Below are positions 35,014 through 43,855 of a stretch of DNA of 64,000 nucleotides, piece after piece. This DNA is from Pseudomonas laurylsulfativorans. GTDB lineage: Bacteria; Pseudomonadota; Gammaproteobacteria; Pseudomonadales; Pseudomonadaceae. Position 1 is the stretch's first letter, and each line of letters starts with the position of its first letter. Where the stretch lies: assembly GCF_002906155.1 (NCBI RefSeq), contig NZ_MUJK01000001.1:620001-684000 (forward strand), read 5' to 3'. The notes beneath the pieces were generated by a model that ran no database searches, was not told where the DNA came from, and saw nothing but the letters and a program-made list of their open reading frames with translations. Position numbers and translations under genes: made by a program.

Positions 35014-35563
35014 GAATGGCTCGGGTAGGTAATGGGGTCGAATATCAGCATATTTTAGGATGTGTTCAAACCTCCCCTAGGCGAACGCTCCGGAAGGCTC
35101 TCAAGGCTCTCTAAAGACCAACAACAGGAAGCTAAGAACATTTTAAATTTAACCAATTTAACTCCACAGGTCACTCCAATAATTTTCACTGCAAAGTAGT
35201 CACTGGCAATTAATCCACACCCATCAAACTAACTATTTACTTTAACTTCCGCTCTCCCACTCCACCTCCGAAACCGTTTAAAACCCTTAGCACTAAAATA
35301 TGCTCTCATGCTCACACCAATGGACGCATCCAACTTTTTATACACCTGTAAAAGATTGACTATAACGCTGCTCAGCAAACAACTGTGAGAGGAAGACGTT
35401 AAGAAGGGCGACATCGGAGATAGCAAATGGAACGAGGAAGGTGGGCATCATATACGCAAGAGGAAAATCTTGAATTTTACAACAACATTATCAGGAAGTA
35501 AAAATGCGACAACTGACCTTAACCAATTGCCGCAGAAAATTAATTGCCAGGAGCATCCAGGCT
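35014..35563. other. AT-rich intergenic region without recognisable gene
   Basis: About 550 AT-rich bases between the IS5 remnant and the permease stop. Small open frames here show no ribosome-binding site or familiar motif. It may be decayed mobile DNA. Confidence 0.5.
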
Positions 35564-36997
35564 TCAGCTTACCCTTTCCGCCTTATAACTCTTAACCTCT
35601 ACGTGTCGATATTTCAAGAAGTAGACCAGCCCAAGCCACACTACCCATATAGGTATCAAATACAGTGCCAAGAGAGTGTCAGGCTCCAGCGTGAGCAGGA
35701 CGATCATACATGCAAAGAAAATTAGAGAGAAGATACTCAAAGGGACACCCCAGGGCATCTTGAACTTGGATGCCTTGTGTAACTCAGGATTCCTTTTGCG
35801 GTAAATCAAGTACGCAACAAGAATCAGCGACCAGATAAATATCAGTAGTACTGATGCGATCGTGCTGACGATTGTGTATACCGTCATTACTTTTGGAATG
35901 AATATCAGAAGGCCTGTACCCAGAGATACACAGAGACAGGAAAAAATTAGACTGGCACCAGGCACCTTTCTTCTAGTAACTGTAGAAAACATATTAGGGG
36001 CTTGTTTGGCTGAAGAAAGGCCAAACAACGTGCGACTGGTACAGAAGATGCCGCTATTTGCAGAGGAAATTGCTGACGTAGTTACGACAAGGTTAATCAT
36101 CCCTGCTGCCATTGGTAGCCCTGTCACCAAAAATAGCTGAACAAATGGGCTTTGGTCTGCAGAAATTGCAAACCAGGATGAAACGCTAATGATGCATATC
36201 AGCGACAATACATAGAACACCATAACTCTGATCGGAACGGCATTAATCGCTCGCGGCAAGGTTTTGTGCGGATCCTTTGCCTCTGCTGCAGTTGCACCGA
36301 TCATTTCTATGCCGGCGAAAGAAAAAATTGCAATTTGGAACCCAGCAAAAAACCCACTCATACCATAGGGCAAGGTGGCTGCGGGGTCGACGAGATGAGA
36401 CAACGAGGCCGTGACTCCGTTAGGCGATACATAAGAAATTGCAATAAGTACACCGCCTACTACAATCAGGCTAACAACTGCCACGACCTTAACTAGGGAA
36501 AACCAAAATTCTAACTCTCCGAATATCCTCACTGTAAGCAAATTCAAAAACATCAATGCCGCGAGTACAATTAGTGCTGGCCCCCATGTTGGAAGATCAG
36601 GATACCAATATTGAATGTATCCGCCAATCACGACGCTATCTGCAACCGCAGCTACGACCCACGTAAGCCAGTATGACCATCCGATAAAAAATCCGGCCCA
36701 AGGCCCAATGTAATCAGAGCAAAAATCTGCAAAGTTTTTGTATTTCAAATTTGAAAGTAATAGCTCACCCATCGCGCGCATCACAAAAAACAGAACGATG
36801 CCGATGATCATATAGGTGAAGATAATGGAAGTTCCGGAAACACTAATTGTCTTTCCAGCCCCCATAAACAGTCCAGAACCAATTGCACCGCCCAAGGCAA
36901 TAAACTGGATATGCCTATTTGAGAGGTCGCGGCTTAATTCGCCTGATTCGGCAGCATCAGAACTATGGTGCTTACCGAATTTATTTACATCACTCAT
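35564..36997 (-). CDS. AAT-family amino-acid permease (CycA/GabP-like)
   Basis: A 477-residue inner-membrane transporter with 12 hydrophobic segments. The start RDLSNRHIQFIALGGAIGSGLFMGAG and YNFA-like KYKNFADFCSDYIGPWAGFFIGWSYWLTW are typical of the family, closest to D-Ala/D-Ser/Gly and GABA permeases. AGGTG precedes the ATG. It follows an aminotransferase and a semialdehyde dehydrogenase gene on the same strand, separated by a terminator. A paralogue with similar sequence is at 60477. An omega-amino acid or D-amino acid is the likely cargo (inference). Confidence 0.88.
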   Translation of the reverse strand: MSDVNKFGKHHSSDAAESGELSRDLSNRHIQFIALGGAIGSGLFMGAGKTISVSGTSIIFTYMIIGIVLFFVMRAMGELLLSNLKYKNFADFCSDYIGPWAGFFIGWSYWLTWVVAAVADSVVIGGYIQYWYPDLPTWGPALIVLAALMFLNLLTVRIFGELEFWFSLVKVVAVVSLIVVGGVLIAISYVSPNGVTASLSHLVDPAATLPYGMSGFFAGFQIAIFSFAGIEMIGATAAEAKDPHKTLPRAINAVPIRVMVFYVLSLICIISVSSWFAISADQSPFVQLFLVTGLPMAAGMINLVVTTSAISSANSGIFCTSRTLFGLSSAKQAPNMFSTVTRRKVPGASLIFSCLCVSLGTGLLIFIPKVMTVYTIVSTIASVLLIFIWSLILVAYLIYRKRNPELHKASKFKMPWGVPLSIFSLIFFACMIVLLTLEPDTLLALYLIPIWVVWLGLVYFLKYRHVEVKSYKAERVS

Positions 36998-37115
36998 ATT
37001 TACACCTAAAAACCATTTTGAATTTTATAAGACTTATACTAAAACGGCGAAGTCAAATTATTAAATGAGCACCTCCACGCACAACAACTCAAACCATCCT
37101 TATTAAAAGCGCGAT

Positions 37116-37141
37116 AAAAAAAGGCCGGTGAGGTTCCGGCC
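37116..37141 (-). terminator. Intrinsic terminator after the aminotransferase gene
   Basis: On the minus strand GGCCGG pairs with CCGGCC over a 7-base loop, followed by seven T. It lies about 30 bases after the aminotransferase stop. Confidence 0.85.
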
Positions 37142-37169
37142 AAGAGTGTAAAACGGTTTAATCAAAAGC

Positions 37170-38576
37170 TCAGCGAATTGCGCCTTCAGCGGTCAACTCT
37201 TTGATGACCTTCTGTACCGCTTGGTGAGCAAGATCAATAATTTGATCTACTTCTGTTTCGGTTGTAACGAGAGGTGGTGCGAAGCCCAGAATTTCGCCAT
37301 GAGGCATAGCCCGTGCAATCAGATTCAGATCGCGAGCGGCCTTAGAAACTCGTGCACCAACTTTCAATGCTGGATCAAAGCGTTTCTTGGTAGTCGGATC
37401 CGCGACAAACTCCAGAGCCGCCATCAAGCCAACGCCACGAACCTCACCAACGATTGGCAAGCCTCCAAATACCTCCTTGAGATTATTCTGGAAGTACGCA
37501 CCCACACGTGCGGCGTTTCCAGGGATGTCTTCCTGCTCAACAATGTCCAGCACGGCATTCGCCGCGGCGACGCCAATTGGATGGCCAGAATAGGTGTAAC
37601 CATGAGAGAACGCGCCGACACGATCGGCTCCCTCTTCCATAACCTTGTAAACCTTCTCACCAACGATAGCTGCGGACAGAGGTGCGTAGGCCGAGGTCAA
37701 GCCTTTAGCCACCGTAATAAGATCTGGTTCGATGCCATACTTATCGCAACCGAACATCGCTCCGGTACGACCAAAACCGGTGATCACTTCGTCAGCGATC
37801 AGAAGAATGTCGTACTTTTTCAGGACTGGCTGAATAGCAGCCCAGTAGCCTGCAGGAGGAGGAGTAATGCCGCCGGTGCCCAGCACTGGCTCTGCAATGA
37901 AAGCGCCAATGGTATCTGGATCTTCACGCAGGATCAGTTCTTCCAACTCTTGGGCACGGCGAGCGGAGAACTGCTCTTCGGTCTCACCCGCTTCAGCCCC
38001 CCAATAGTGATGCGGGACGCCGGTACGTAGAATGCCGGTGACAGGCAAGTCCATGAAGTCGTGATAGAAGCTCATGCCGGTCATCGAACCCGATACGACC
38101 GAGCAACCGTGGTAACCACGATCACGAGTGATAATCTTCTTCTTCTTTGGAAGCCCGCGGAGGTTGTTGTAGTACCAGACCAGCTTGGCTTGGGTTTCGT
38201 TAGCGTCCGAACCTGAGAGCCCGTAAAACACCTTGCTCATTTTGCCTGGTGCCATGCGCACCAAGCGATCCGAGAGTCGTGCCAGCTCGTCAGTAGTATG
38301 AGCTGCATAGCTATGGTAATAGGCGAGCTTGTGCGCCTGGCGAGAAATAGCATCCGCCACCTCGGTACGACCATAACCAACGTTCATGCAGTACAGGCCG
38401 GCGAACCCGTCAATGTATTCACGACCTGTGGCATCGGTGATACGAATGCCTTTACCAGTTTCAATGATGGTAGGGTCGCCGAGCTTGCCGCTCGCGAAAT
38501 CCTTCAGGTTGGTGAATGGGTGCAGGACGGAATTACGATCCTGGGCCGAGATCAAATCTTGTTCTTGCTTATTCAT
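37170..38576 (-). CDS. Class III PLP aminotransferase (omega-amino acid/polyamine/diaminobutyrate type)
   Basis: A 468-residue fold-type I aminotransferase. The pyridoxal lysine is in TVAKGLTSAYAPLSA and the cofactor Asp in LLIADEVITGFGRTG; GSDANETQAKLVWYYNN and RDRGYHGCSVVSGSMTG bind the phosphate. Length and motifs fit SpuC/DoeD-like enzymes that transfer the terminal amino group of polyamines, 2,4-diaminobutyrate or beta-amino acids to a keto acid. AGGA precedes the ATG. Only 16 bases separate it from the semialdehyde dehydrogenase stop, so the two form an operon that turns an amine into a carboxylate. Confidence 0.88.
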   Translation of the reverse strand: MNKQEQDLISAQDRNSVLHPFTNLKDFASGKLGDPTIIETGKGIRITDATGREYIDGFAGLYCMNVGYGRTEVADAISRQAHKLAYYHSYAAHTTDELARLSDRLVRMAPGKMSKVFYGLSGSDANETQAKLVWYYNNLRGLPKKKKIITRDRGYHGCSVVSGSMTGMSFYHDFMDLPVTGILRTGVPHHYWGAEAGETEEQFSARRAQELEELILREDPDTIGAFIAEPVLGTGGITPPPAGYWAAIQPVLKKYDILLIADEVITGFGRTGAMFGCDKYGIEPDLITVAKGLTSAYAPLSAAIVGEKVYKVMEEGADRVGAFSHGYTYSGHPIGVAAANAVLDIVEQEDIPGNAARVGAYFQNNLKEVFGGLPIVGEVRGVGLMAALEFVADPTTKKRFDPALKVGARVSKAARDLNLIARAMPHGEILGFAPPLVTTETEVDQIIDLAHQAVQKVIKELTAEGAIR

Positions 38577-38592
38577 TTTTTTTCCTCAATTC

Positions 38593-40059
38593 TTACAAGC
38601 TGCCAAAGCAGACGTATTTCAGTTCCATGTATTCGGCTATGCCATGCTTGGAACCTTCTCGACCAAGACCGGATTGTTTCCAGCCACCAAACGGGATTGG
38701 TGCGCCTGTAAACTTAGGCGTATTAAACGCAACCATTCCGTACTCCAACCGATCCGACATACGCAGCGAGCGACGCAGATCATTGGTGTATACATAGGCA
38801 GCTAGACCGAACTCGGTGTTGTTGGCGCGACGTAGCACTTCTTCTTCCGTATCAAAAGGAAGAATCGCTGCGACCGGGCCGAATGTTTCTTCAAAGGCGA
38901 TATCCATCTCGTCGGAGACATCCGCCAGTACGGTCGGTGTAACGAAATTACCGTTTATTTCCGCGCTACCAACCACAATGCGCGCACCCAATGAGACCGC
39001 ATTTTCAATATGATCACGGCACTTGGTCGCTACTGAGAGGCGAGTCATAGGGCCAATATCGACACCTTTTTCGAACCCGTGTCCCACCTTCAAATTGGCT
39101 GTTGCAGCAGCGAAAGCCTCAATGAATTTTTCATAATGGCCGCGCTGAACGTAAATCCGATTGGCACCTAGGCAATCCTGACCCGAGGTTGCGAACTTGG
39201 CGCCGATGCAGCCAGTAACCGCCTCTTCAATCGAAGCGTCATCAAATACGATGAAAGGCGCGTGACCACCCAGCTCTAGCGACACTTTTTTCACCGTGTC
39301 ACCGGACTGCTTTAGCAAAAGCTTTCCTACTTGAGTCGAACCGGTAAAGCTGAAAGCGCGGATTTCTGGACGCTTCAGCAAGCGCGCAGATTGGTCGATA
39401 GCGTCGCCAGTCAAAACTTGGAATACCCCAGGAGGAATACCAGCCTCCTCCGCGAGCTTGGCCAACGCGAGCGCTGACAGAGGGGTCTCAGGTGCTGGCT
39501 TCACAATCATCGTGCACCCAGCAGCGAGAGCTGCACCTGCCTTACGAGTAATCATCGCGCTTGGGAAATTCCAAGGGGTAATCGCAGCCGTAACGCCAAT
39601 AGGTTGCAACTTTGTTAGTAGCTGACTACCTGCCAGGTGACTTGGGATTGTCTCGCCATAGCAGCGCTCACCTTCAGCCGCAAACCACTCAAGGAAATTC
39701 GCACCGTAGGAGATTTCTCCTAGGGACTCTGCGAGAGGCTTGCCTTGTTCGGCAGTCATGATTACTGCCAAATCCTGAGCATGCTCGCGAGTCAATGCTG
39801 CCCATTTGCGGAGAATTACGCCCCGCTGAACTGGTAGCAGATCGCGCCATGCAGGGAATGCGGCACTGGCCGCTTCAATGGCGCGATCAACCCAGATGAC
39901 ATCACAATGGGCGACCTCTGCGATCTTTTCGTCAGTGGCCGGATCTGTAACAGCCAGGCGATTATCGGCATCAATCCACTCTCCATTGATGTAGGCGCGA
40001 GTTTCCAGGAGATCTGGGCGGGCGAGGTGATTCAGTGCAGTTTTGGAAAGGTTTTTCAT
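38593..40059 (-). CDS. NAD(P)-dependent succinate-semialdehyde dehydrogenase-like aldehyde dehydrogenase
   Basis: A 488-residue aldehyde dehydrogenase of the GabD branch: opening LLETRAYINGEWIDAD, cofactor region GVTAAITPWNFPSAMITRKAGAALAAG, catalytic Glu in SLELGGHAPFIVFDDA and catalytic Cys in TSGQDCLGANR. GabD-type enzymes oxidise succinate or glutarate semialdehyde. It is the first gene of the operon with the class III aminotransferase. I chose the ATG at 40059; a GTG three codons earlier is possible. The 360 bases upstream, to the MFS gene, hold only a doubtful small frame at 40330. Confidence 0.88.
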   Translation of the reverse strand: MKNLSKTALNHLARPDLLETRAYINGEWIDADNRLAVTDPATDEKIAEVAHCDVIWVDRAIEAASAAFPAWRDLLPVQRGVILRKWAALTREHAQDLAVIMTAEQGKPLAESLGEISYGANFLEWFAAEGERCYGETIPSHLAGSQLLTKLQPIGVTAAITPWNFPSAMITRKAGAALAAGCTMIVKPAPETPLSALALAKLAEEAGIPPGVFQVLTGDAIDQSARLLKRPEIRAFSFTGSTQVGKLLLKQSGDTVKKVSLELGGHAPFIVFDDASIEEAVTGCIGAKFATSGQDCLGANRIYVQRGHYEKFIEAFAAATANLKVGHGFEKGVDIGPMTRLSVATKCRDHIENAVSLGARIVVGSAEINGNFVTPTVLADVSDEMDIAFEETFGPVAAILPFDTEEEVLRRANNTEFGLAAYVYTNDLRRSLRMSDRLEYGMVAFNTPKFTGAPIPFGGWKQSGLGREGSKHGIAEYMELKYVCFGSL

Positions 40060-40329
40060 GGCGACCACTTAGCGTGTTTTTTGTTGGCACCAGTTTATTG
40101 ACCCTACGTCGCTGTAATACGTCTATAAAGCAGGCGATAACACATGATTACTGCGTTTTTCTACGTAGCCTGCATATTTTCTGCAGGAGCGTACTCTGTG
40201 ACTCCGCAAAGCGAAAATGACACACCCGTTCAGCAGCGTAAATTGCCGGGCTGATTTCGTGAAGGAGTGACAAAGGTAATGGGTTATCGCTGGGAAGCAT
40301 GGTCAGCGCCTGATCGGCGGAGGTGTCAT

Positions 40330-40434
40330 ATGTCGCACGATTTTCAACGCCGACCGGATTTTACGTGGCGGAATCTAAGACTGTTGAAGCGAATTGAGGA
40401 TGAAAAGGCGAAACGCTTGCTACTTAGGAGATGA
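40330..40434 (+). CDS. Possible small basic protein (34 residues)
   Basis: An ATG with a strong GGAGGTG five bases upstream opens a 34-codon frame rich in Arg and Lys (start MSHDFQRRPDF, end KAKRLLLRR). The frame also continues upstream to an ATG at 40279. I do not recognise it. It overlaps the 3' end of the MFS gene on the other strand. The ribosome-binding site is the only support. Confidence 0.25.
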   Translation: MSHDFQRRPDFTWRNLRLLKRIEDEKAKRLLLRR

Positions 40435-41653
40435 TCTTATTGCCGATGGTTCTAGGGATGTTCGAGGTGGTATCCCAAGACCGTATCGTTTTGTCGATAT
40501 GCTGCCTCCTGAACATGAAGATCACTGTCGCAACAATATGTAACCCTACAGCGGCAATGACCAATGAGATAAACCCGGTTTTGGGGTATAGGTCACTGGC
40601 TACCGCAGTCCCAAACATGAAGCCTACGTAGGTGATTGCGCTGTTAAGCCCAAGTACCGTTCCGCGCCTGTCTGGCCGCACTTGAGACAAGAGGAGAACC
40701 ATACTTCCGAGACAAAGATGTTCAACGATACCCCACGTTACAACCACGACAAATAATACAACGAAGTTATGCATCGCAGGTAACAGCAAAGCAAAAAGCA
40801 TCGCGTTGGCGATAAGCGCCATTGGCAGCAATTTTTTTGGCCCTAAACGACCTATGACCTTCCCTGCGACAGTCGTTATCGCGAAGCCAAATCCATAAGC
40901 GAGAACAAGTAGTCCGGATTCGCCCGTTGGGATATGTAAGGTGGATTGCGCCTCCTGCATCAAAAATGCATAAACCCCATAAAACGCGGTGGAGAAGACA
41001 AAGCTGATACTTAGCATTGGAACAACACCTGGGTATCGCAAGGCGACGGTGACCCCCTTTGGTTGATTATTTGACACTGCATTATCCAGATCTCTGGGCA
41101 AGTAGTAGATCCTGGGTAATACCATCACTAGGCCGACTGCCAACATAAGGTAAGCGAACCGCCAACTGAAATTTTCAGCAATATAAGCAGCAATAGGAAC
41201 AACGACTACCATAGACAGCGACCATCCTATCAACACACGTCCCAGTGCTTGGGAGGCTTGCTGTGGACTCGTGATTTTCGTCGCAAGCGCGTAGGCGCTT
41301 GGCAATACCAGCCCTGCTCCAAAACCCGCAAGCACCTGCGCAGCGCCCAACATAATGACGTGCATCGCCATTGAACTGGCTAGCAAGGCTACCAGTAGCA
41401 CCGACAGCCCTATGAGCAGTGATCGTCTTGCGCCGATCCGATCAATCAATGGCGCCAGCACGAGAGCAGATAACGCAGTACCTCCACCGTAGGCAGCCAT
41501 TACTTTGGCGACAGACTCTACAGAAGCATTCAGTGCATTGGAGACCTCTCCCAGTATCGGGCTGAGTAACAGCCCATTCGATCCGACAACAGCCACCGCT
41601 GCCATCAAAGTCAAGACCGCCGAGGTTACCGACTTGGCCGCACTCTGATCCAT
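40424..41653 (-). CDS. MFS transporter
   Basis: A 409-residue major-facilitator protein with 12 hydrophobic segments. The loop 2-3 motif region reads LAPLIDRIGARRSLLIG and a second copy AGKVIGRLGPKKLLPMA lies at the midpoint. The N-terminus (KSVTSAVLTLMAAVAVVGSNGLLLSPILGEVSNALN) resembles drug:H+ antiporter-like members. The ATG at 41653 has GGATG before it; the 60 in-frame codons upstream look non-coding. The substrate is unknown. It faces away from the aminotransferase operon's promoter and may export or import a pathway compound. Confidence 0.85.
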   Translation of the reverse strand: MDQSAAKSVTSAVLTLMAAVAVVGSNGLLLSPILGEVSNALNASVESVAKVMAAYGGGTALSALVLAPLIDRIGARRSLLIGLSVLLVALLASSMAMHVIMLGAAQVLAGFGAGLVLPSAYALATKITSPQQASQALGRVLIGWSLSMVVVVPIAAYIAENFSWRFAYLMLAVGLVMVLPRIYYLPRDLDNAVSNNQPKGVTVALRYPGVVPMLSISFVFSTAFYGVYAFLMQEAQSTLHIPTGESGLLVLAYGFGFAITTVAGKVIGRLGPKKLLPMALIANAMLFALLLPAMHNFVVLFVVVVTWGIVEHLCLGSMVLLLSQVRPDRRGTVLGLNSAITYVGFMFGTAVASDLYPKTGFISLVIAAVGLHIVATVIFMFRRQHIDKTIRSWDTTSNIPRTIGNKIIS

Positions 41654-42072
41654 AATAAACATCCGTAATGTTGTTGAAATTTCCCCTTCGTACAATACAG
41701 TGCAAAACGGCACGCCAATCTGCGTTTTAGCAGGGTTTCGCGCTCGAAAACCTCCTCTAAGCCCCCTCTTATTTACGTAGCCGTCTCGGTGTCTTTCAAA
41801 AATTACTTCTTCGCTATCAATAACCTCCTCCAACCAAGGCCGAATACCGAGAGGTCACAACAGACCATGCTGGTTTGTATGAACGGGTACATCATCTTTT
41901 AAACAAGTGATGCCCCCCGTCTCGCTGGCAGGTTTTTTTAAGCTCTTATCAAAAAAAATGAATGCGACTTAAGCAAAATTCGGCAAATGGCCATTCGCCC
42001 AGCCTTAATCATCCAATAGCTACGCGATGGACATCTCGCCAATAAAAAAGGGCCTCCAAAGGGTAATGCCAG
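41654..42072. other. Upstream region of the MFS gene and outer end of an IS remnant
   Basis: No gene is seen. The last 28 bases (about 42045-42072) resemble a stretch at 45575 and probably are the outer end of the insertion sequence whose transposase tail follows. Confidence 0.45.
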
Positions 42073-42261
42073 TCAGTTAAGCTGACTGGCATTTTTATTT
42101 CTGATCGGATACTTCGGCGATTTGAGCCGGATGGCGCGAGGATAAATACGCTCCTCTCGCCGATGAGGCAGGACATAGTGCAGGGCTGAGGCATGAAGCT
42201 CGCGGCTATGCGCCAGAGAGCCGGCAGCCATGAACAAGAATCGATGAACAGCCGCATTCAT
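42073..42261 (-). mobile_element. Transposase C-terminal remnant (IS4-like)
   Basis: The minus-strand frame reads FLFMAAGSLAHSRELHASAL, then YVLPHRREERIYPRAIRLKSPKYP and ends NASQLN. The RR.ER.YPR.(V/I)K block is typical of the C-terminus of IS4-type transposases. Only about 60 residues remain. The family assignment is from memory of that motif and is less sure than the transposase call. Confidence 0.55.
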
Positions 42262-42302
42262 TTCAAAAGCATCTGGTCAGCAGCTGTAGCCCTGCGAGCG
42301 GC

Positions 42303-42345
42303 TTATGAACATCTGACATCGCCTACTTGTTAAATACAGTATCTG
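42303..42345 (+). repeat. Direct repeat, copy 1
   Basis: TTATGAACATC, ATCGCC and GTTAAATA occur in the same order and spacing at 43281-43322, about 980 bases away, on the other side of the kinase gene. Confidence 0.5.
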
Positions 42346-42367
42346 AAAGACACCTCCGCTCAAGCTC

Positions 42368-42437
42368 TTTCGAGCGAATACTCAAAGGTGACGTCAAGTA
42401 TCGCTTCGTGATCGACAACTCCACATTGGTTGATTGA
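42368..42437 (+). pseudogene. Stray 3' end of a zinc alcohol dehydrogenase gene
   Basis: The last 22 codons of an alcohol dehydrogenase (FERILKGDVKYRFVIDNSTL and TGA) are present without the rest of the gene. The DNA is nearly identical to the end of the intact gene at 54679 (55659-55728), differing at only a few bases. A 3' fragment of this kind points to a past insertion, duplication or recombination event at this spot. Confidence 0.8.
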
Positions 42438-42442
42438 GCGCC

Positions 42443-43117
42443 TCAGATTCCAGAACCCTCAGGCTTTCGTTGCACTCCAAACAGTGTTGCTTTGCCAGGC
42501 TGGGAAAATCGAAGGACGCTATAGATCTCAGAAATCACCTGCATCGTTACGGCTTCGATCGTTCCTTCATTACGGCATAAAACCCAGCCTTGATCTGCAA
42601 TCGCTCGCTCGAACGCCTTGGTACAGGCGACATGTTCTTCCAGCTTATGGATCACAGTACTGCTCAGCCCTCGACGTCGTGCCGCTGCCCTCGCCCATGA
42701 AATATCAGGGGCGGTGACAACCCCGACATGCAGGTCTGGCACTCGCACGTTTCGATCAATGTTCAACTGTAGAATCTCTGCAAACGGGATTATCCGGCGA
42801 AACGCGGCATCAGACGGGTACCAGCGATCGATCAAGATGATGCTGCCTGGTGGCTGTTTAGCCAGCACATGCTGGGAAATCCAGGTACGGCTATCAGCAA
42901 AACGCTCACAAACCCCCAACTCCAAATCCCGGGTGGGATTTCTAACGAGCTTGTTAACGAGGGCCATTGTTTCACTTCTATAGGGATCGCTTGTTTTCTC
43001 GCAAAGTCGGATCACCTTTTTGTTGTCTGCCCTCAGTACTTTCGTAACGGCCTCCAACAGTGTGGTTTTGCCGGTTCCCTTGGGCCCATCTAGAGAAACA
43101 AACAGTGGACGATTCAT
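42443..43117 (-). CDS. Thymidylate-kinase-like P-loop kinase
   Basis: A 224-residue nucleoside-monophosphate-kinase-like protein with Walker A in SLDGPKGTGKTTLLEAV (residues 8-24), a DRWYPSDAAFRR motif like the DR(Y/F) of dTMP kinases near residue 97, and a LID-like ARAAARRRG near residue 147. The Gly-Pro-Lys in the P-loop and the poor match elsewhere show it is not the housekeeping Tmk. Such genes occur in mobile and defence-related regions; the substrate is unknown. The neighbourhood has no obvious partner; near-identical 42-base repeats lie on each side. Confidence 0.7.
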   Translation of the reverse strand: MNRPLFVSLDGPKGTGKTTLLEAVTKVLRADNKKVIRLCEKTSDPYRSETMALVNKLVRNPTRDLELGVCERFADSRTWISQHVLAKQPPGSIILIDRWYPSDAAFRRIIPFAEILQLNIDRNVRVPDLHVGVVTAPDISWARAAARRRGLSSTVIHKLEEHVACTKAFERAIADQGWVLCRNEGTIEAVTMQVISEIYSVLRFSQPGKATLFGVQRKPEGSGI

Positions 43118-43280
43118 TTTTCACATAACGATTGATATACGGTTTATTTGCCCTGTTCGTTCGCTGGAGCCGCTTGGCGCGACTACGCGAATCGAGCGGA
43201 GGGCCCTTATGAACAGACATTGATGAACACTCTAACCTGGTTTCTGGCCAACGAGTCTCAAAATCCAGGCTCATAGCCAC

Positions 43281-43322
43281 TTATGAACATCGATCATCGC
43301 CCATAAGTTAAATAGCGTGTCT
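43281..43322 (+). repeat. Direct repeat, copy 2
   Basis: This is the second copy of the 42-base imperfect repeat that flanks the thymidylate-kinase-like gene. It lies in the 232-base gap after that gene's start, where no gene is seen. Confidence 0.5.
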
Positions 43323-43349
43323 AGACGGTAGATTCGCATTTGTCTCCTT

Positions 43350-43781
43350 TCACAGTTGACCGGCTTGCAGTCCAGCTTTCACCGTATCTCTGCTTTGAGC
43401 AAAGGCCTCGTCCTTACATATCATCGCTTCGAGACCACCGGGCTCCACCCGGTCGCAATCGTAAGAAGGGCCAGGTGTCACATTGGCAACCGGCGACCTC
43501 CCCGTGCTGCTCCCAGTCGCCTGCATCGAATGGGTCTGCTGATCAATGTACTGGCACCACTCTTCGGAACTTCGTACAGGGACGTCTGCCCTGCCGCGAA
43601 CCCCTAACTTGAATTCGATCACGGATTTCCATTCGTCGGAACCTATATCCGGCCCGTGCCCTTGCGCATCGGCAGTCAGCAGTTTCTTGTCGATCGCTTC
43701 GTACCAGGCGTCAGAGCAGATGGATTGCGCCTGAACAAAACCTGCGGCGCCAACGAACAACAAGACCAGATACTTGCTCAT
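43350..43781 (-). CDS. Exported protein with a partial LprI/DUF1311-like tail
   Basis: A 143-residue protein with signal peptide (MSKYLVLLFVGAAGFVQAQS). The middle part (residues 20-90) is unknown. The C-terminus PSYDCDRVEPGGLEAMICKD resembles the start of LprI-like lysozyme-inhibitor domains (pattern SFDC..A....E..IC.DP.L), but ends soon after, so the domain is cut short. It is probably periplasmic. The neighbours are unrelated orphan genes. Confidence 0.65.
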   Translation of the reverse strand: MSKYLVLLFVGAAGFVQAQSICSDAWYEAIDKKLLTADAQGHGPDIGSDEWKSVIEFKLGVRGRADVPVRSSEEWCQYIDQQTHSMQATGSSTGRSPVANVTPGPSYDCDRVEPGGLEAMICKDEAFAQSRDTVKAGLQAGQL

Positions 43782-43855
43782 GTGCTGTCCTTTTTGATCT
43801 GAGCAGTTGCCCTACACCGACCTAAGCCCGTTTCCTTCGCCCGCGAGTGGAATGG

